Shown here in pieces: positions 22,201-31,909 of a DNA stretch of 64,000 nucleotides. Position 1 is the stretch's first letter, and every line of letters begins with the position of its first letter. The notes beneath the pieces were generated by a model. It ran no database searches. It was not told the origin of the DNA and worked only from the letters and a program-made list of their open reading frames with translations. The translations under genes and the position numbers were made by a program. Origin of the DNA: Ascaphus truei (Eukaryota; Chordata; Amphibia; Anura; Ascaphidae); NCBI GenBank assembly GCA_036426205.1, contig CM071570.1, positions 55,232,676 to 55,296,675 of the forward strand. Direction: 5' to 3'.

Positions 22201-22803
22201 GTTCTGTGCTTGGGTCGAAATGGTTACAGCTTCTACTAGTTGGGAGGCTATTGTGTTCACGTCAAGATTCCCACTAAGGGCCTGACTACTGCTCCCAATT
22301 CCTACGCTCGGCACGGTTGGGGTCCCGCCAGACCGTTGATCAGGGTTGGGTGGGATGAGCGGGCTCCTTGCCCAGCTGGCGGTACCTCCTAATCCGCTTG
22401 GGGTGAAAGAGACCCTAGGGGGGTCCACCCGGTGAGGCGTACTGGTCACTCGTTGGCTCGGGTGTAATCCAGTACTAGTGGACGCTTCTTCAGGAGAGGG
22501 AGAGTCAGCATAGATCATGCGGCAGTCCTCTGCGGAGGGCTCGGGTAGGTTTAATACCTGGGGGGCCGTTTCTAAGCATATGTCACTCATGGTGAACAGG
22601 AGACAGGTGATTCCCCGGCCAGCAACATCCAGTTTATAGTCTATCACCCGGGCGGTGGCCAACCCCGGGCAACTCCTTACTTGCGTGCGCACTGTAGATA
22701 AGTCTGTATCAAGTGCTACCCCGGTCACTGCAACCGCGCGTCTTGGGGATACTTGGTGCGCTAAGGCCCAGGCATGGACATCCTGCGGTGACGGCACGGA
22801 CAT
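19258..22803 (-). CDS. Gypsy gag-protease-reverse transcriptase-RNase H polyprotein
   Basis: A single 1181-codon frame from ATG at 22801-22803 holds gag and most of pol without a frameshift. Residues 1-100 resemble the N-terminal domain of PNMA (paraneoplastic Ma) proteins. Residues about 200-390 are a helical capsid-like region. A CCHC zinc knuckle is at 442-455 (CYNCGKKGHISYYC). The aspartic protease motif LLDTGS is at 533-538. Reverse transcriptase spans about 840-1030, with LDLRSGYYQ and the YLDD active site at 980-983. RNase H begins around 1130 (LHVDASLNGLGAVL). The frame ends at a TAG inside RNase H, after KYPVH, where most relatives continue; the downstream frame at 18903-19257 confirms an in-frame nonsense codon. 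Products would act in cytoplasmic particles to package and reverse-transcribe element RNA. Confidence 0.93.
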   Translation of the reverse strand: MSVPSPQDVHAWALAHQVSPRRAVAVTGVALDTDLSTVRTQVRSCPGLATARVIDYKLDVAGRGITCLLFTMSDICLETAPQVLNLPEPSAEDCRMIYADSPSPEEASTSTGLHPSQRVTSTPHRVDPPRVSFTPSGLGGTASWARSPLIPPNPDQRSGGTPTVPSVGIGSSSQALSGNLDVNTIASQLVEAVTISTQAQNYRKLKAFSGTLPTPTGEEGIEAWRDHTLQIIEEWSCSEASKRQRLVECLRGPAARLVRAHRSVEGEVTDQELVEMLIKSFARKDDEDELLAQFKALRQREGQDLSAFVCDLQLSLGTLLDKHIISATEADRYRFKQLLKGSLPDHNIAIMMRAAPVAAVSPKYGELMDYIRDHEVQRHFHESKKPKTTPKNDPVAPSAPKSKKPSTPEEEATPKSSVRESRSSERSSSTYKGRPDRREVSCYNCGKKGHISYYCPEKEDQPEEKPPDRRSTARSMVCRAQTVEPEVNTPQGTTDSPADAGPSEDTSPGEACSQVGPAAIVPVVIEGIYASALLDTGSQVTIIYRKFYDQHLQHCPLRLAEHMKVRGLSNEDYPIDGIARVQLDILQLNTGKKHPMQVAAMVCPEPHDHCKYPIILGTNADIVQAIIRAYLKETNELPLADSLLDPVLREECHRVYALERHGDLYNRQRGLTTISPGGVKRLAVWCCYPDREETDHLFSLESDPEEEIQRGYRVIPEVREWTTRIPLRTHVYIHNISPFPMDIDVGQSLGSKYPVSPVETAPQVNAAAVGEQLVDLDFNFGDSTLPTEWKGRLTAKLRERRTVFSTREMDVGRSRSAQHTIRLSDATPFRERSRRIAPRDVDDVRDVLEEMKTAGILTESRSPYASPIVVVRKKNGSVRLCVDYRKLNNRTVPDQYNLPRIEEILNALNGSRWFSVLDLRSGYYQVPMSEEDQEKTAFVCPLGFYQFTRMPQGICGAPATFQRLMERTIGDMNPRECLVYLDDIIVFGKTLEEHEERLLKVIDRLGQEGLKLLLDKCRFCHTSVTYVGHIVSAQGIATDPAKVEAVVNWPRPDNVTERRSFLGFCGYYRRFVEGYSSRAKPLNNLLKIYPEDTGRKAMSARQPFGDKWTPECERAFLNLKKSLTEAPVLAYADPEQPYVLHVDASLNGLGAVLHQKHPEGLRPVAYVSRSLTPSEQKYPVH

Positions 22804-22861
22804 AATGAAAATGAATCGGACAATTTAGAAAAAAAAATTGGAACAGGGCACCCCAGGACTT

Positions 22862-22882
22862 GCTCTCAGCAGTGCCTCCAAA
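22862..22882 (-). other. Primer-binding site region
   Basis: Directly after the 5' LTR the minus strand reads TTTGGAGGCACTGCTGAGAG. It contains the TGG that would pair with a tRNA CCA end, in the expected place. I could not identify the tRNA from memory. Confidence 0.55.
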
Positions 22883-24161
22883 TGTAACGGGTTTTCCTCC
22901 ACCCACTCGCAGATAATGCTGTGGAGGTGTAGGAACATGCAAGGTTACTCAGGTGTGGTGCATTACCTGTTGGCTCACAGGAGGGCTGAGCTTCCGCCAC
23001 GGGGAACCTGGGGTACATACATCTTATACATCGCTAGGTGCAACGCCTCCACCTGGGAGGGATCCCAACGGAGTGGGAGGAGGCCCTCACAGGAAACAAC
23101 CACACAAAGCAAACAGATATAAAACAGGACTGGCTTTACTGCATAACAAACCATATATATATAACAACACAATCTTCAGGTGCCACGGCGGACGCTAACC
23201 ACACTGCGCCACGGTGGACGCTAATCACACTAGGCGTCACGGCGGACGCTACCACCTCTGGCGTCACGGCGGACGCTAACCTCCCACAGAGTGATCCCAC
23301 CCCGTGTCCAGTAACCCCCACCCAAATGTCTCGCACCCCCAGAGTTAAATACCACTGTGCATGTATGTGTGACTGCGCAGCCACTATGTTTGGTGATAGG
23401 CCTGGTTGGTGCACGTGAGTTACAGGTTACCTGCCCGGGCTCCAGCCACGGGTACCGCGATATCACTGGAGATCCGCCCGATCCGACGTTGTCCTCCACA
23501 CCGCGTTGGGTGACCTCCAGCGCAGATAATATCACCTTAGTCCCAGGGTCTTTGGTGGTGTTCTGAGCCCAGAACCCACCTCGCAGGGCCGCACGGCTTC
23601 AGCACTGTGTCCCTGACTAAGCTACCAATAAATGGGGCAGTGTCCCTATCTAGGGCCTGTCCCTATACTCCACAAGCTATTAGGTGGCTCAGGACCTAAC
23701 TGGGGCCTTGGGGCTGCTGGCCTAATGCAGAGGGTCACTGACCCCTGCATCCACCTCTTACCCCTAGCTGGTCCGGATCCTGACTGCCTGCGTGGCCGCA
23801 AAACCCAGCGAAAAGTATCTATTCTCTCCCCCAGGCAATCCCTCAGCCCTATTGGCTCCCTGGAGTCAGGTGTCTCTGCCCCTATGCACCCTGGGGGCTG
23901 GCAGGCTCATCTCGCACATGCGCGAGCTATCTGGGCCTCCCGTGCTGGGCTCTGTCACTGCGCATGCGCAACAGCCCTAACATGGCGGCGCCCTGCTCAC
24001 CGGCCGCCGGGGACCCCAGCAACGCGATCGCGGCCTCGGCAACCGGCCCGATTGCGTCCCCGGCAACCGCCCGATCCGACCATAGCAACCAGCCGCACGC
24101 CCACACCGCGCGCTCGCAACGAGGAAGGAGGGGGTGAGTGCGCGAGGGGGACCTGGCTACA
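22883..24161 (-). repeat. Gypsy 5' LTR with promoter
   Basis: This 1279-bp LTR is identical in length to 7080-8358, with about eight substitutions and no indels by eye. It carries the same TATA run (23154-23163), four 26-bp repeats (23179-23285) and NRF1/YY1-like sites (23959-23990) upstream of gag, so it would drive the element on the minus strand. Confidence 0.95.
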
Positions 24162-24165
24162 CAAG
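24162..24165. repeat. 4-bp target-site duplication, right
   Basis: CAAG directly follows the 5' LTR end and equals the bases before the 3' LTR at 7076-7079. Confidence 0.85.
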
Positions 24166-24970
24166 CAACAGAGCATGAGGTAGTGACTATGTCATTTGCC
24201 CCCTGTCGTGCCGGACTTCATGACGTAGTAGCTTCGTCATAGAGAATCCGAAGGGTTAAGACGTGCTCCTTTTTCCCAAAGTTATATTTCATGTGTACAT
24301 TGTTTAATTGGCAGTTGCTGCAGATGATCTTGTTCACACTGTCCACCCTACCTTCTGTGTTACTTGGTAGGAATGTCATTGTTTTGTAAAGGATTGTAAA
24401 CCATGAAGAAAGTATCTAAAAAAAACGAATGACTTTTAAATGTATTATAGCGACAAACTTTGCCTGTTTTTAACAATACAGTTTGTTTCATGGCCTATGT
24501 GATGCCTGCAATTGGAGTGCTGGCTATATCATCTCTAAGCAGAACGTTTGGGGGGCTCTGTGTTAAAGACCTGTATTTAAACAACAAACTGAAACAATGC
24601 ATTGGGAGAAAATGTATTTCTGACCTGATATCATTAGTGGCATATATTGGTCATTATTAGTGTTTTTCCATTTGCCTCGTGTTTTCTTGTACTTTGTATG
24701 TACTGTATAGTGTACATCATGTTCATATATTTAAATGCAGTAATCATTGTTTGTGTCTACAGTACTTGCATTGGTCTTCTATGCCAAGGGAACTTGTCGA
24801 ACAACTTCAAAAGTGCTGCATGCGGGCAGTTTAATTTTACATACTTACGTGCGCCACAGACAACATCGAAACTCCGCCTCTTACGTCACCCTTCAGCATC
24901 ATCATTGTGTCTTTGTGGAAAAGAGGCACATACTGTAACCAACATTTAAACTCGGCCTCTTACTCCATCC
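24166..24970. other. Gene-free DNA; first 100 bp continue the insertion-site repeat
   Basis: Bases 24166-24262 continue the dispersed repeat broken by the gypsy insertion (ATGACGTAGTAG and AAGGGTTAA). The rest shows no gene or recognised repeat, only short frames. Confidence 0.45.
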
Positions 24971-24973
24971 TTA

Positions 24974-24974
<1 letters not shown>

Positions 24975-25055
<81 letters not shown>
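24975..25055 (+). repeat. (GT)n microsatellite
   Basis: About 39 uninterrupted GT dinucleotides. Length is probably polymorphic. Confidence 0.97.
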
Positions 25056-25180
25056 TGCAGACGTACTATCTTGCTATGCTTAAGCATTGTGTTGTATGCT
25101 TGAAATATCTTAAAAACAGCCCAAGATGCAGACATCTTATTTCCAGAAACATCTAAAGAGCCGGGTACCAAGGTCTAGAT

Positions 25181-25340
25181 CAGGCGGAGCCAACCCCAGT
25201 CCTCAAGGGCTAGAATATCCCTGCTTCAGCACAGGTGATGCAGTCTTTGAGCTACTGATTGAGCCACCTGTGCTGAAGCAGGGATATCCTGAAAACCTGA
25301 CCTGTTAGTAGCTCTTGAGGACTGGAGTTGGCCACCCCTG
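25181..25340. mobile_element. Palindromic hAT-type MITE, 160 bp
   Basis: The element begins CAGGCGGAGCCAACCCCAG and ends with the near-inverted CTGGAGTTGGCCACCCCTG. The interior is a near-perfect hairpin around ATCCCTGCTTCAGCACAGGT. Flanks GTCTAGAT and TTCTAGAT match at 7 of 8 positions, the 8-bp duplication expected for hAT elements. A half copy lies at 3656. Confidence 0.85.
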
Positions 25341-25348
25341 TTCTAGAT

Positions 25349-26325
25349 TGTAAGCTCTGTAGGTAGGGGCTCATGGCTGAAATACTGTATATGCAACTCA
25401 AAATTGCTTCCAAACTACCACTTCTGCACCACTTACTACCATAACTCGCATCTTCAACACTGATCCCATCACCAAGTGGGAATTTACAATCAAAATGGGT
25501 TTTGATACTAAGTGACTGTACCATCATTACCTCTTAATCTATTGACTGTGAACCATAATGGGAGTTTAAGCCTGCGTTTATAGAAGAGTAATAGCAAAAC
25601 GTAATTATAATAATATTCCCTTTTCCACTTTTTGTAGTGGCAACCTTTGCCATAACCTTAAAACATTTGCTACGCCGAGGCTGTTAGCAATTACGGAAAA
25701 TATCTTCTTTTCACTTGTGGCTGTTGGCAATTATGATAAATATGTCCTATTTTTCTGAATGCCTTTTCTTTTTTTGATATAGTATTTCTAAACCATTCAA
25801 TTAGTCATTTTCATTCACTTATTCTCCTGCAGAAAAAGAACAGATTTCACATCTTAAAACACTTATTCATCACAGCCACTTTGCATTGGTTACTGGCTAT
25901 TACCGAGCGAGGATTCACTTCCTGTAAAAAAAAGCTTCAAGAACAACTTACCTCGATCAACCTTCGTTTGGCTCATCTCCTTTCCATGTGTTTAAATGGG
26001 ATATTTACGGTTTCATATTTTCTTTGTGTTTGTCATCGGCTTTAATGGAAATCGGAAATGTAAAATATCACCAAGTATACAGATGTTTTTGATATGCTGC
26101 ATAAATGATTGTAAAAAGATGAGAGCACGCACTTTCTGATGCAAAATGGGACCAAAAATACATTGTGGTTATAAATCCACAATGGCTCATTTTGCGTGCA
26201 GTTTGTAGCAAAGAGCTGTTTATTGCTGTAATCTTGAAGTAGTCCCCATTATGTGAAGCCTCAATGTCCATGAATACTTGAAATTGAGGCTTATAAGTAT
26301 TATAAGTATAATATATATATATAGG
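25349..26325. other. Gene-free DNA
   Basis: No gene seen. A TTGTAAGCTCTGTAGGTAGG word at 25349 resembles the LINE/SINE tails elsewhere in the window, but no body is attached. The remainder is AT-rich unique-looking sequence. Confidence 0.45.
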
Positions 26326-26580
26326 TCGAAATAGCTGTCTGTGGGTAGGTTTACTGGCTATGTATCTTAACCCTGGCTGTGCTGAAAATCTGTGCAATGC
26401 AGCAAGCATAAGCTTATAGAGGTCCATGTCAAAATGGATTTGAAGCAAAAGGTGGCACTGTGTGCTCATTTGCATGTCATTTCCCAGAATTCCTTTCTGC
26501 AGTGGAAACACTGTATGCTGGGCGATAATGGTGAAAGGCGGGGTTGCAGACCTGCCTAAGACATGCAAATGAGCACACAA
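26326..26580 (-). repeat. Dispersed repeat with octamer-containing inverted ends (copy 2)
   Basis: Inverted copy of the unit at 355-592. Both ends of the 110-bp core carry TGCTCATTTGCATGTC or its complement, with TTTCCCAGAATTCC next to the first. Conservation between copies is strongest in these motifs and in the GGCGGGGTTGCAGACCTG stretch. Confidence 0.7.
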
Positions 26581-26697
26581 ACAACTAATATTTTTTCCAT
26601 TTGCTATATATATCTATATATATAGTATATATATAACATTAACTATAGTTATTATTATGTGTGTGTGTGCAAACATCTCAATGAACGCCATTATAGG

Positions 26698-26885
26698 AGG
26701 ACAAAACGGTCAAAATTGGCATTATTTCAAAAGAACATTCTTTTAAAATAAAAGTGAGTGTGAAAAACTTATTCCAGGATTGGAAATGTCTATATATATA
26801 TTGACATTTCCAATCCTAGGATAACTTTTTCACACACTTTTATTTTTATTGAATGTTATTTTGAAATAATGCCAATTTTGTACGT
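26698..26885. mobile_element. Long-hairpin MITE
   Basis: Two arms of about 85-93 bp, joined by a short TATATATATA loop, are inverted copies. Paired words include AAAATTGGCATTATTTCAAA with TTTGAAATAATGCCAATTTT and CCAGGATTGGAAATGTC with GACATTTCCAATCCTAGG. It would fold into a nearly complete hairpin and resembles Tc1/mariner-type MITEs, though I cannot confirm the TA duplication. Confidence 0.75.
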
Positions 26886-27136
26886 TATGCCTACTAAAGG
26901 CTGTTCATTTTCTCCCCCCCCCCTTTTTTTTAATCTGTTTTTCATTTTTAGTTTAGATATTGCTTAAAAATAGCTTAGTCATCTCCAAGAAACATTTGCA
27001 GTATTGCTTACACACAGCAGATTCGCCAGTAAACCATTAAGTACTAAAAAAAAAGCCTGCAAAACATTGGTAAGCAGTTTTTCAAGATTATTCGTGACAT
27101 GCAATCTATCATATTATTATACTATCTTATACCTTT

Positions 27137-27501
27137 TAAAGAGGCAATCCAAGCCGATTTGTAACTTTTTTTAAATACAGAATTGAAGCAGGGGGTCTCG
27201 CTCCGGGACTCCCTGCTTCTGGACATGGTTACCTCCGTAGAGGGTGCCGGTAGCCACTCCAGGGCCTGCATTATGGCCGCTTTTCGAAGCTCCCAGGCCC
27301 TGCAGGTGAATAGGAAGCCATGATGTCACCCGGTGCAGCTTCCTTTTGGTCCATGTGACAAGGAAGCTGAAAACTGCAGAGATACCGGCACCCCCTTCGG
27401 AGGTACGTATCTCCAGAAGCAGGGGGTCTGCGGAGCTGAAATTAACGGGGTTCAGCTCTGTGGGTTTATTTATTTTTTAAACGACTTGGATTGCCTCTTT
27501 A
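27137..27501. mobile_element. TIR element, 365 bp
   Basis: It begins TAAAGAGGCAATCCAAG and ends with the exact inverse CTTGGATTGCCTCTTTA. Internal GC-rich sequence is itself partly self-complementary (AGAAGCAGGGGGTCTC-like ends). There is no coding capacity, so it is non-autonomous. The superfamily is unassigned. Confidence 0.75.
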
Positions 27502-28084
27502 CGGACTGTAGGTACATTTCATGTCCCATCCAGCTGCTCTTTTTTTATATTAGGATAAAAAGTCTATATTGCAGCCGAGAATGCCAGAGGCATGTCACAG
27601 TAGGGAATCCCTTCCGTTCAATAAAGTCCATTTTATACTTCCGCTGCTCTGCTTCTACCACAGTGCTAGTGGAAGGCATGCAGACATCATTAGTGGATTT
27701 GCAAAGGAATAAGTAATATATTGCGTTTAATGATATTTTAGAGTGCAAAAGTGCCAGCTCCTTTTTCGGATGCACTATTCCTCCACCCTATTCTGTATTT
27801 GTCTCTGTAACTTTCATTTATGTCGCCGGTGTAGAGACATGGTACATACTAACTGCAGTTTACCGAGGTGTACAATTTGGCAAGAATATGTGCTTTTATA
27901 ACGATATGATTTGTTTGGAAATCACTCTGGTTGTTGAATAGAGGAGAAATGAAACAGTATAAGTATGGTTTTGCTTATTTTCTGATTTAAGGAGAACAAA
28001 GAGAGGGATTTATCGCAAATTGTGATAACAAGGCCAGGGCTTGATATGGACAGTATAATCCTTCTGGCTCCCAAATATTTAGGT

Positions 28085-28420
28085 TATGGGTAAACAACAA
28101 TAAAGTCGTGTTGTCATGGCAACATGGCACCGTGTGACATCACGTAGCGTCTCATCATGGCAACAGGTGTCACATGACACTGTGACGTCACGTGGCATTG
28201 CCGTTGACATGGCGACGCGGCAGCATTTGATGCCGCGCGGCCATATTGACCGGAGTTGAAGGGGAAGATGCAGGGAGGACGCTGAGGATGCCAGGGGCCG
28301 CCGCCACCCGGAGGTTTACTAGGTAAACCCGTACTCCGGAGATACGTGGCCAAAATCAGTAGTCTCCGGGTCAAACCCAGAGTGGTGGCAACCCTGAGTA
28401 TATGCGATCTGCACACAGGT
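28085..28420. repeat. GC-rich segment with repeated CATGGCAAC words and a CRE
   Basis: GTCATGGCAACATG, CATCATGGCAACAGGTG and GACATGGCGACG recur within 130 bp together with TGACGTCACGTGG, a perfect cAMP-response-element palindrome. The composition contrasts sharply with the AT-rich surroundings. It is probably a mobile-element fragment. No coding signature was recognised. Confidence 0.45.
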
Positions 28421-31398
28421 AAGACTCCTATTTTAGAACTGCACCTTTTACGTGCGGTAGTGTCACCGTTGCTGCTCTCTCTTTATTTTAGGTTTCGAAT
28501 CACTTTTCAGATTTAATTTTTTTGTCATGCATTTGGGAACAAAGTTCATGTGAACATTTGAATGTACTGAAAATACTTACACTATCTTTTCTGGAAGGAA
28601 CTTGTAAAGAGGTTACTGAGGAGGACAAACCTGGTAACTCTTATAAAGAGCACCAAAAGATTGCACACATATTTACAAGCACTTTTGCACATGCCTAATG
28701 GTGCAGTCCCACTTGGCAAAATATATTGGATTTCCAAGAAGTTAGAAGTACACTACTGAGTAACATTTTGCTATACGTTTGAATGTCTGTCTGAAAAGTT
28801 AAAACATGCTGAAAAGCTTACCATATTGAGTCCCAAAATGATAAGTGATAAGAATATCAAAATCTGTAATGTATACTACATTGTTCAAGGTCATTTATGG
28901 CCTTATACCACACACAGGATGTTTTGTCATTTGGATCAGACCACACGTATGTCGCTGAATGAACATTTTTAGTTGATACAGTATATTGGGCCGTGTGAAT
29001 TTGTTGTAGTTTGGGATCTAGCAATAGTGTTTCTCATCTTCTTTTGTAGGAAGACGTCATGCTACTTACAAATCAACAATTATAGACTGTAACTTCTCTT
29101 GATTTTAATTAACATGTTCTCAAATAAGATAGCAGAGTCATTTTTAACCATTTTGTGAGTTTACTATTTTCGGATCCAGTATTTTTCAGTTTTCTGGAGA
29201 GACCCCGCCCCCCCACCAAAAATAGCTGCCAAACCACGGGACAATAGGAGGCCATAGCAGATGATAGTGCAGTTTCCTATTGAATGACCAAGGACGCTAT
29301 ATATTTAAAAAAAACAATAAGTACACTGGCACCTAAAACTGTAGTCCTGTGTATCGGGAACGAGGAATCCCCTGGAGTGTTGCAATCTGTTTGAATCCTG
29401 TTCAGCAAATACATTTCAATATAACGGGATTGTGCTTAAACATACAGCCTGTTCAGAGAACATATGCACCTATTTATTTTTTTACACATAACTTAGTATC
29501 TGAACACCCTTGGTTCTGTATATGTCTGCAAATCCATCCTTTGTATGATGTGTAAACTGCATTTCATGTGTCCACAAAGGTTTTTTTTTTTTTTTTTTAA
29601 TTCTTCTGTGACCTTAAAATAAACATGTGGCATACAAAGAAACTCCTATGGAGGTTAAAACTTACAAAGCAGCTGTTCCTCAAGGAAAATAGAACTTGTA
29701 GCAATCTCAACACCGATAAAAATAGTTTCTGTCTCCATTCTCTTAGCAGAAGGAGCTTTACATGTTTGTTACTTTGTAGTTGCTTTTTGCATTGCTTGAT
29801 ATGGCAGTATGTTAATTACCAGTGGTGGTAATCCGTTACATGATCAATTCATACCAACGATATGTCAACATCATTTTGTAAAACCTGCTTGCTGCAAACA
29901 TGCAATAAAGAATGTTCTCTGTTAAGAGCCACAAATTAGGCTAATTCCTCAGGTCAATCATTTCCCCTCTTCCTTAACCTTCCTTAACCGAATACTGACA
30001 CATGCACATAAACCATGTTTAGACAGTTGGGTACTTATTTGATCTCTAGGGACTTATCTACGCCTCGCTTGCCTTCTGCTAGTATGTTTGTAATTCTAAG
30101 GTTGCATGACATTTAATACTTTTGATAGCCTGATGGTGAAAATTGCAGATACAAAATGATAGGACTCGGCCAAACAAAGAAGCAATAGAAAACTGCACAT
30201 AATTGCTTCTGATTAGGTTTCCTAATAATGGTTTGCAAATGTGAGCAAGTTTTGGAAACACAGGATAGACTTATTCGTTTTTTTAATGCAAGTGAGCTAA
30301 AGAAAGCAAATCACGGTATAGTGTACTTTTTTCTTTTCTTTTTCATTTTATTCAGCAATAAATTCAATATTTTTCATAGTCTGGCATGTATGAAAAAATT
30401 GCCACTGGAAAAAAGCTGAATACATGTAGTATTGGATCAAGGCACATACAAGACTGGCCAAAGGGCATACAGCGCACTTTGGTTTTCATTTAAAAAAAAA
30501 AGGGGTATGGGGGGGGAAAGAGTATGGCAACAAAAGTGTATCTTGTTTTAAATATTAAATAGCTCATAATTAATGGGAAGGCAAAAAACATGGTATGTGT
30601 ATTAAAGATAATTATTAAAGTGTTTATAGTAATGGGCACTATTCTTTGTGGGTAACAAAGAAGGATATTCATTTGTTGACACGGGTTTTATGAAAGCTTT
30701 TTCACTGCCTCTGACTTTTACTTGATATTATCTGTTACTGGTCATTTATCTGAAACATTGTAAGATCTGCTTAATAATACAGTAATAATAATACCTGTAA
30801 GGAAGACTCGTGTGTGTGAAGTCAGTTGCTATATAAAGCCCTTTTCCCTTGTTTTCAAAATTAGCGGAACGAAATGTATTCGTTTTTAAAATAGGAAACT
30901 CTACACTTATTATTATTAGAATTTTTTTGAACATACAGCGCTTCTGAGAAACGTAATTTATTTTCAGCTTCCTACGGTTGAATTGATAAGCTGAAGAAAA
31001 CGGTTGGGGGTCTTAAGGCTGGGTCTCCACTGATTTGAGAATGTGCGCTGTTGGTGGTCATCGTAATGTTGATTGTGATGGTTTGTGACTTCTTGTCTTG
31101 GTATTATTTTTAAATGTATACAAAATAAGAGCATGTGAGCCCTTACAGCTGTATGCCTTTTTATTTGTATTTTGGAGTTTTTCATTTGAATATGTCAAAC
31201 TATTTCGATTCCTCCAGTGCATGAGTGCATAACTAGACTAATGAGTGGCCCCTCAAGCCCTGTAGGGATAACACATTTAGAAATACAAACATCCCCATGT
31301 GGATTTGTTTGTTCGTAGAAAGAGAAATATTGAGTATGTGTATAAATGGCTATTTTGGTTCTATTCAGACAAGTGATAATGCCCATGACTACACACAT
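28421..31398. other. Gene-free DNA downstream of FLRT3
   Basis: No gene, RNA gene or clear repeat seen. The DNA is AT-rich with short homopolymers, including a T run at 29581-29598. Distal FLRT3 3' UTR could extend into the last part if a further poly(A) site is used. Confidence 0.4.
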
Positions 31399-31408
31399 TT
31401 TATTTATT
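31399..31408 (-). promoter_or_regulatory. Candidate FLRT3 poly(A) signal
   Basis: On the minus strand two overlapping AATAAA hexamers lie about 500 bp past the FLRT3 stop, followed by a TGTGTGT stretch of the kind that helps cleavage. An ATTAAA closer to the stop, near 31767, is a weaker alternative. Confidence 0.4.
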
Positions 31409-31909
31409 GAGCACGGTTGTGTACAGTTGTCACAGATCCAATATCACTGTGATTGTTTTTCTGTTTTTTTTTCTTTCTCTACAACTTATTTACCATGTTT
31501 AAAACAAAATTGCAAAAAAATGGCCTGTGCTTATACTACAAGGATCTGAAAAGAACAAAATATCCTGATTGTTCAACACAGCAAAGAAATTCACTTTCAC
31601 AGTCGACAAATCATTTTACTCAGTAGAACACAAAAAGTTAAATGGTCTGTAACTTCAATATTAGCAAGGAAAATACAGTACAAATTACAAAAAATACTAA
31701 AATAGAGAATTGTGGTCAGGTATCCCACTACATTTAATCGTAGCAGCAACCTGAAATTTTTAACTTTTAATAAAAAGTTCTTAAATATAAATTATATGGC
31801 AAATGTACAGTACATTGCTCCTTCAATCTTTTATCCAGTGTTTCGCAGTAGAACAGTGAATTCCAGTCACTCATTTTAGTTCCTATAAAAAGTCTTGTGC
31901 CATTCAGCA

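Larger units (their letters stand above)
7080..24161 (-). mobile_element. Ty3/gypsy LTR retrotransposon, split by an inverted duplication
   Basis: On the minus strand the order is 5' LTR (24161-22883), primer-binding site, gag-protease-RT-RNase H (22803 to about 18903), then a break filled by inverted sequence (10150-18902), then integrase (about 10238-8472), polypurine tract and 3' LTR (8358-7080). Domain order PR-RT-RH-IN is that of Ty3/gypsy. By eye the two LTRs differ by about eight substitutions and no indels over 1279 bp, so the insertion is young. A CAAG duplication flanks the whole. Without the inverted block the internal region would be about 5.9 kb. Two in-frame TAG codons interrupt pol, so this copy is not autonomous as it stands. 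Confidence 0.93.

Noticed and set aside
26068..26580. 170-codon minus-strand open frame
   Set aside because: Runs through a dispersed repeat and AT-rich DNA, with no recognisable motif and a repeat-derived N-terminus.
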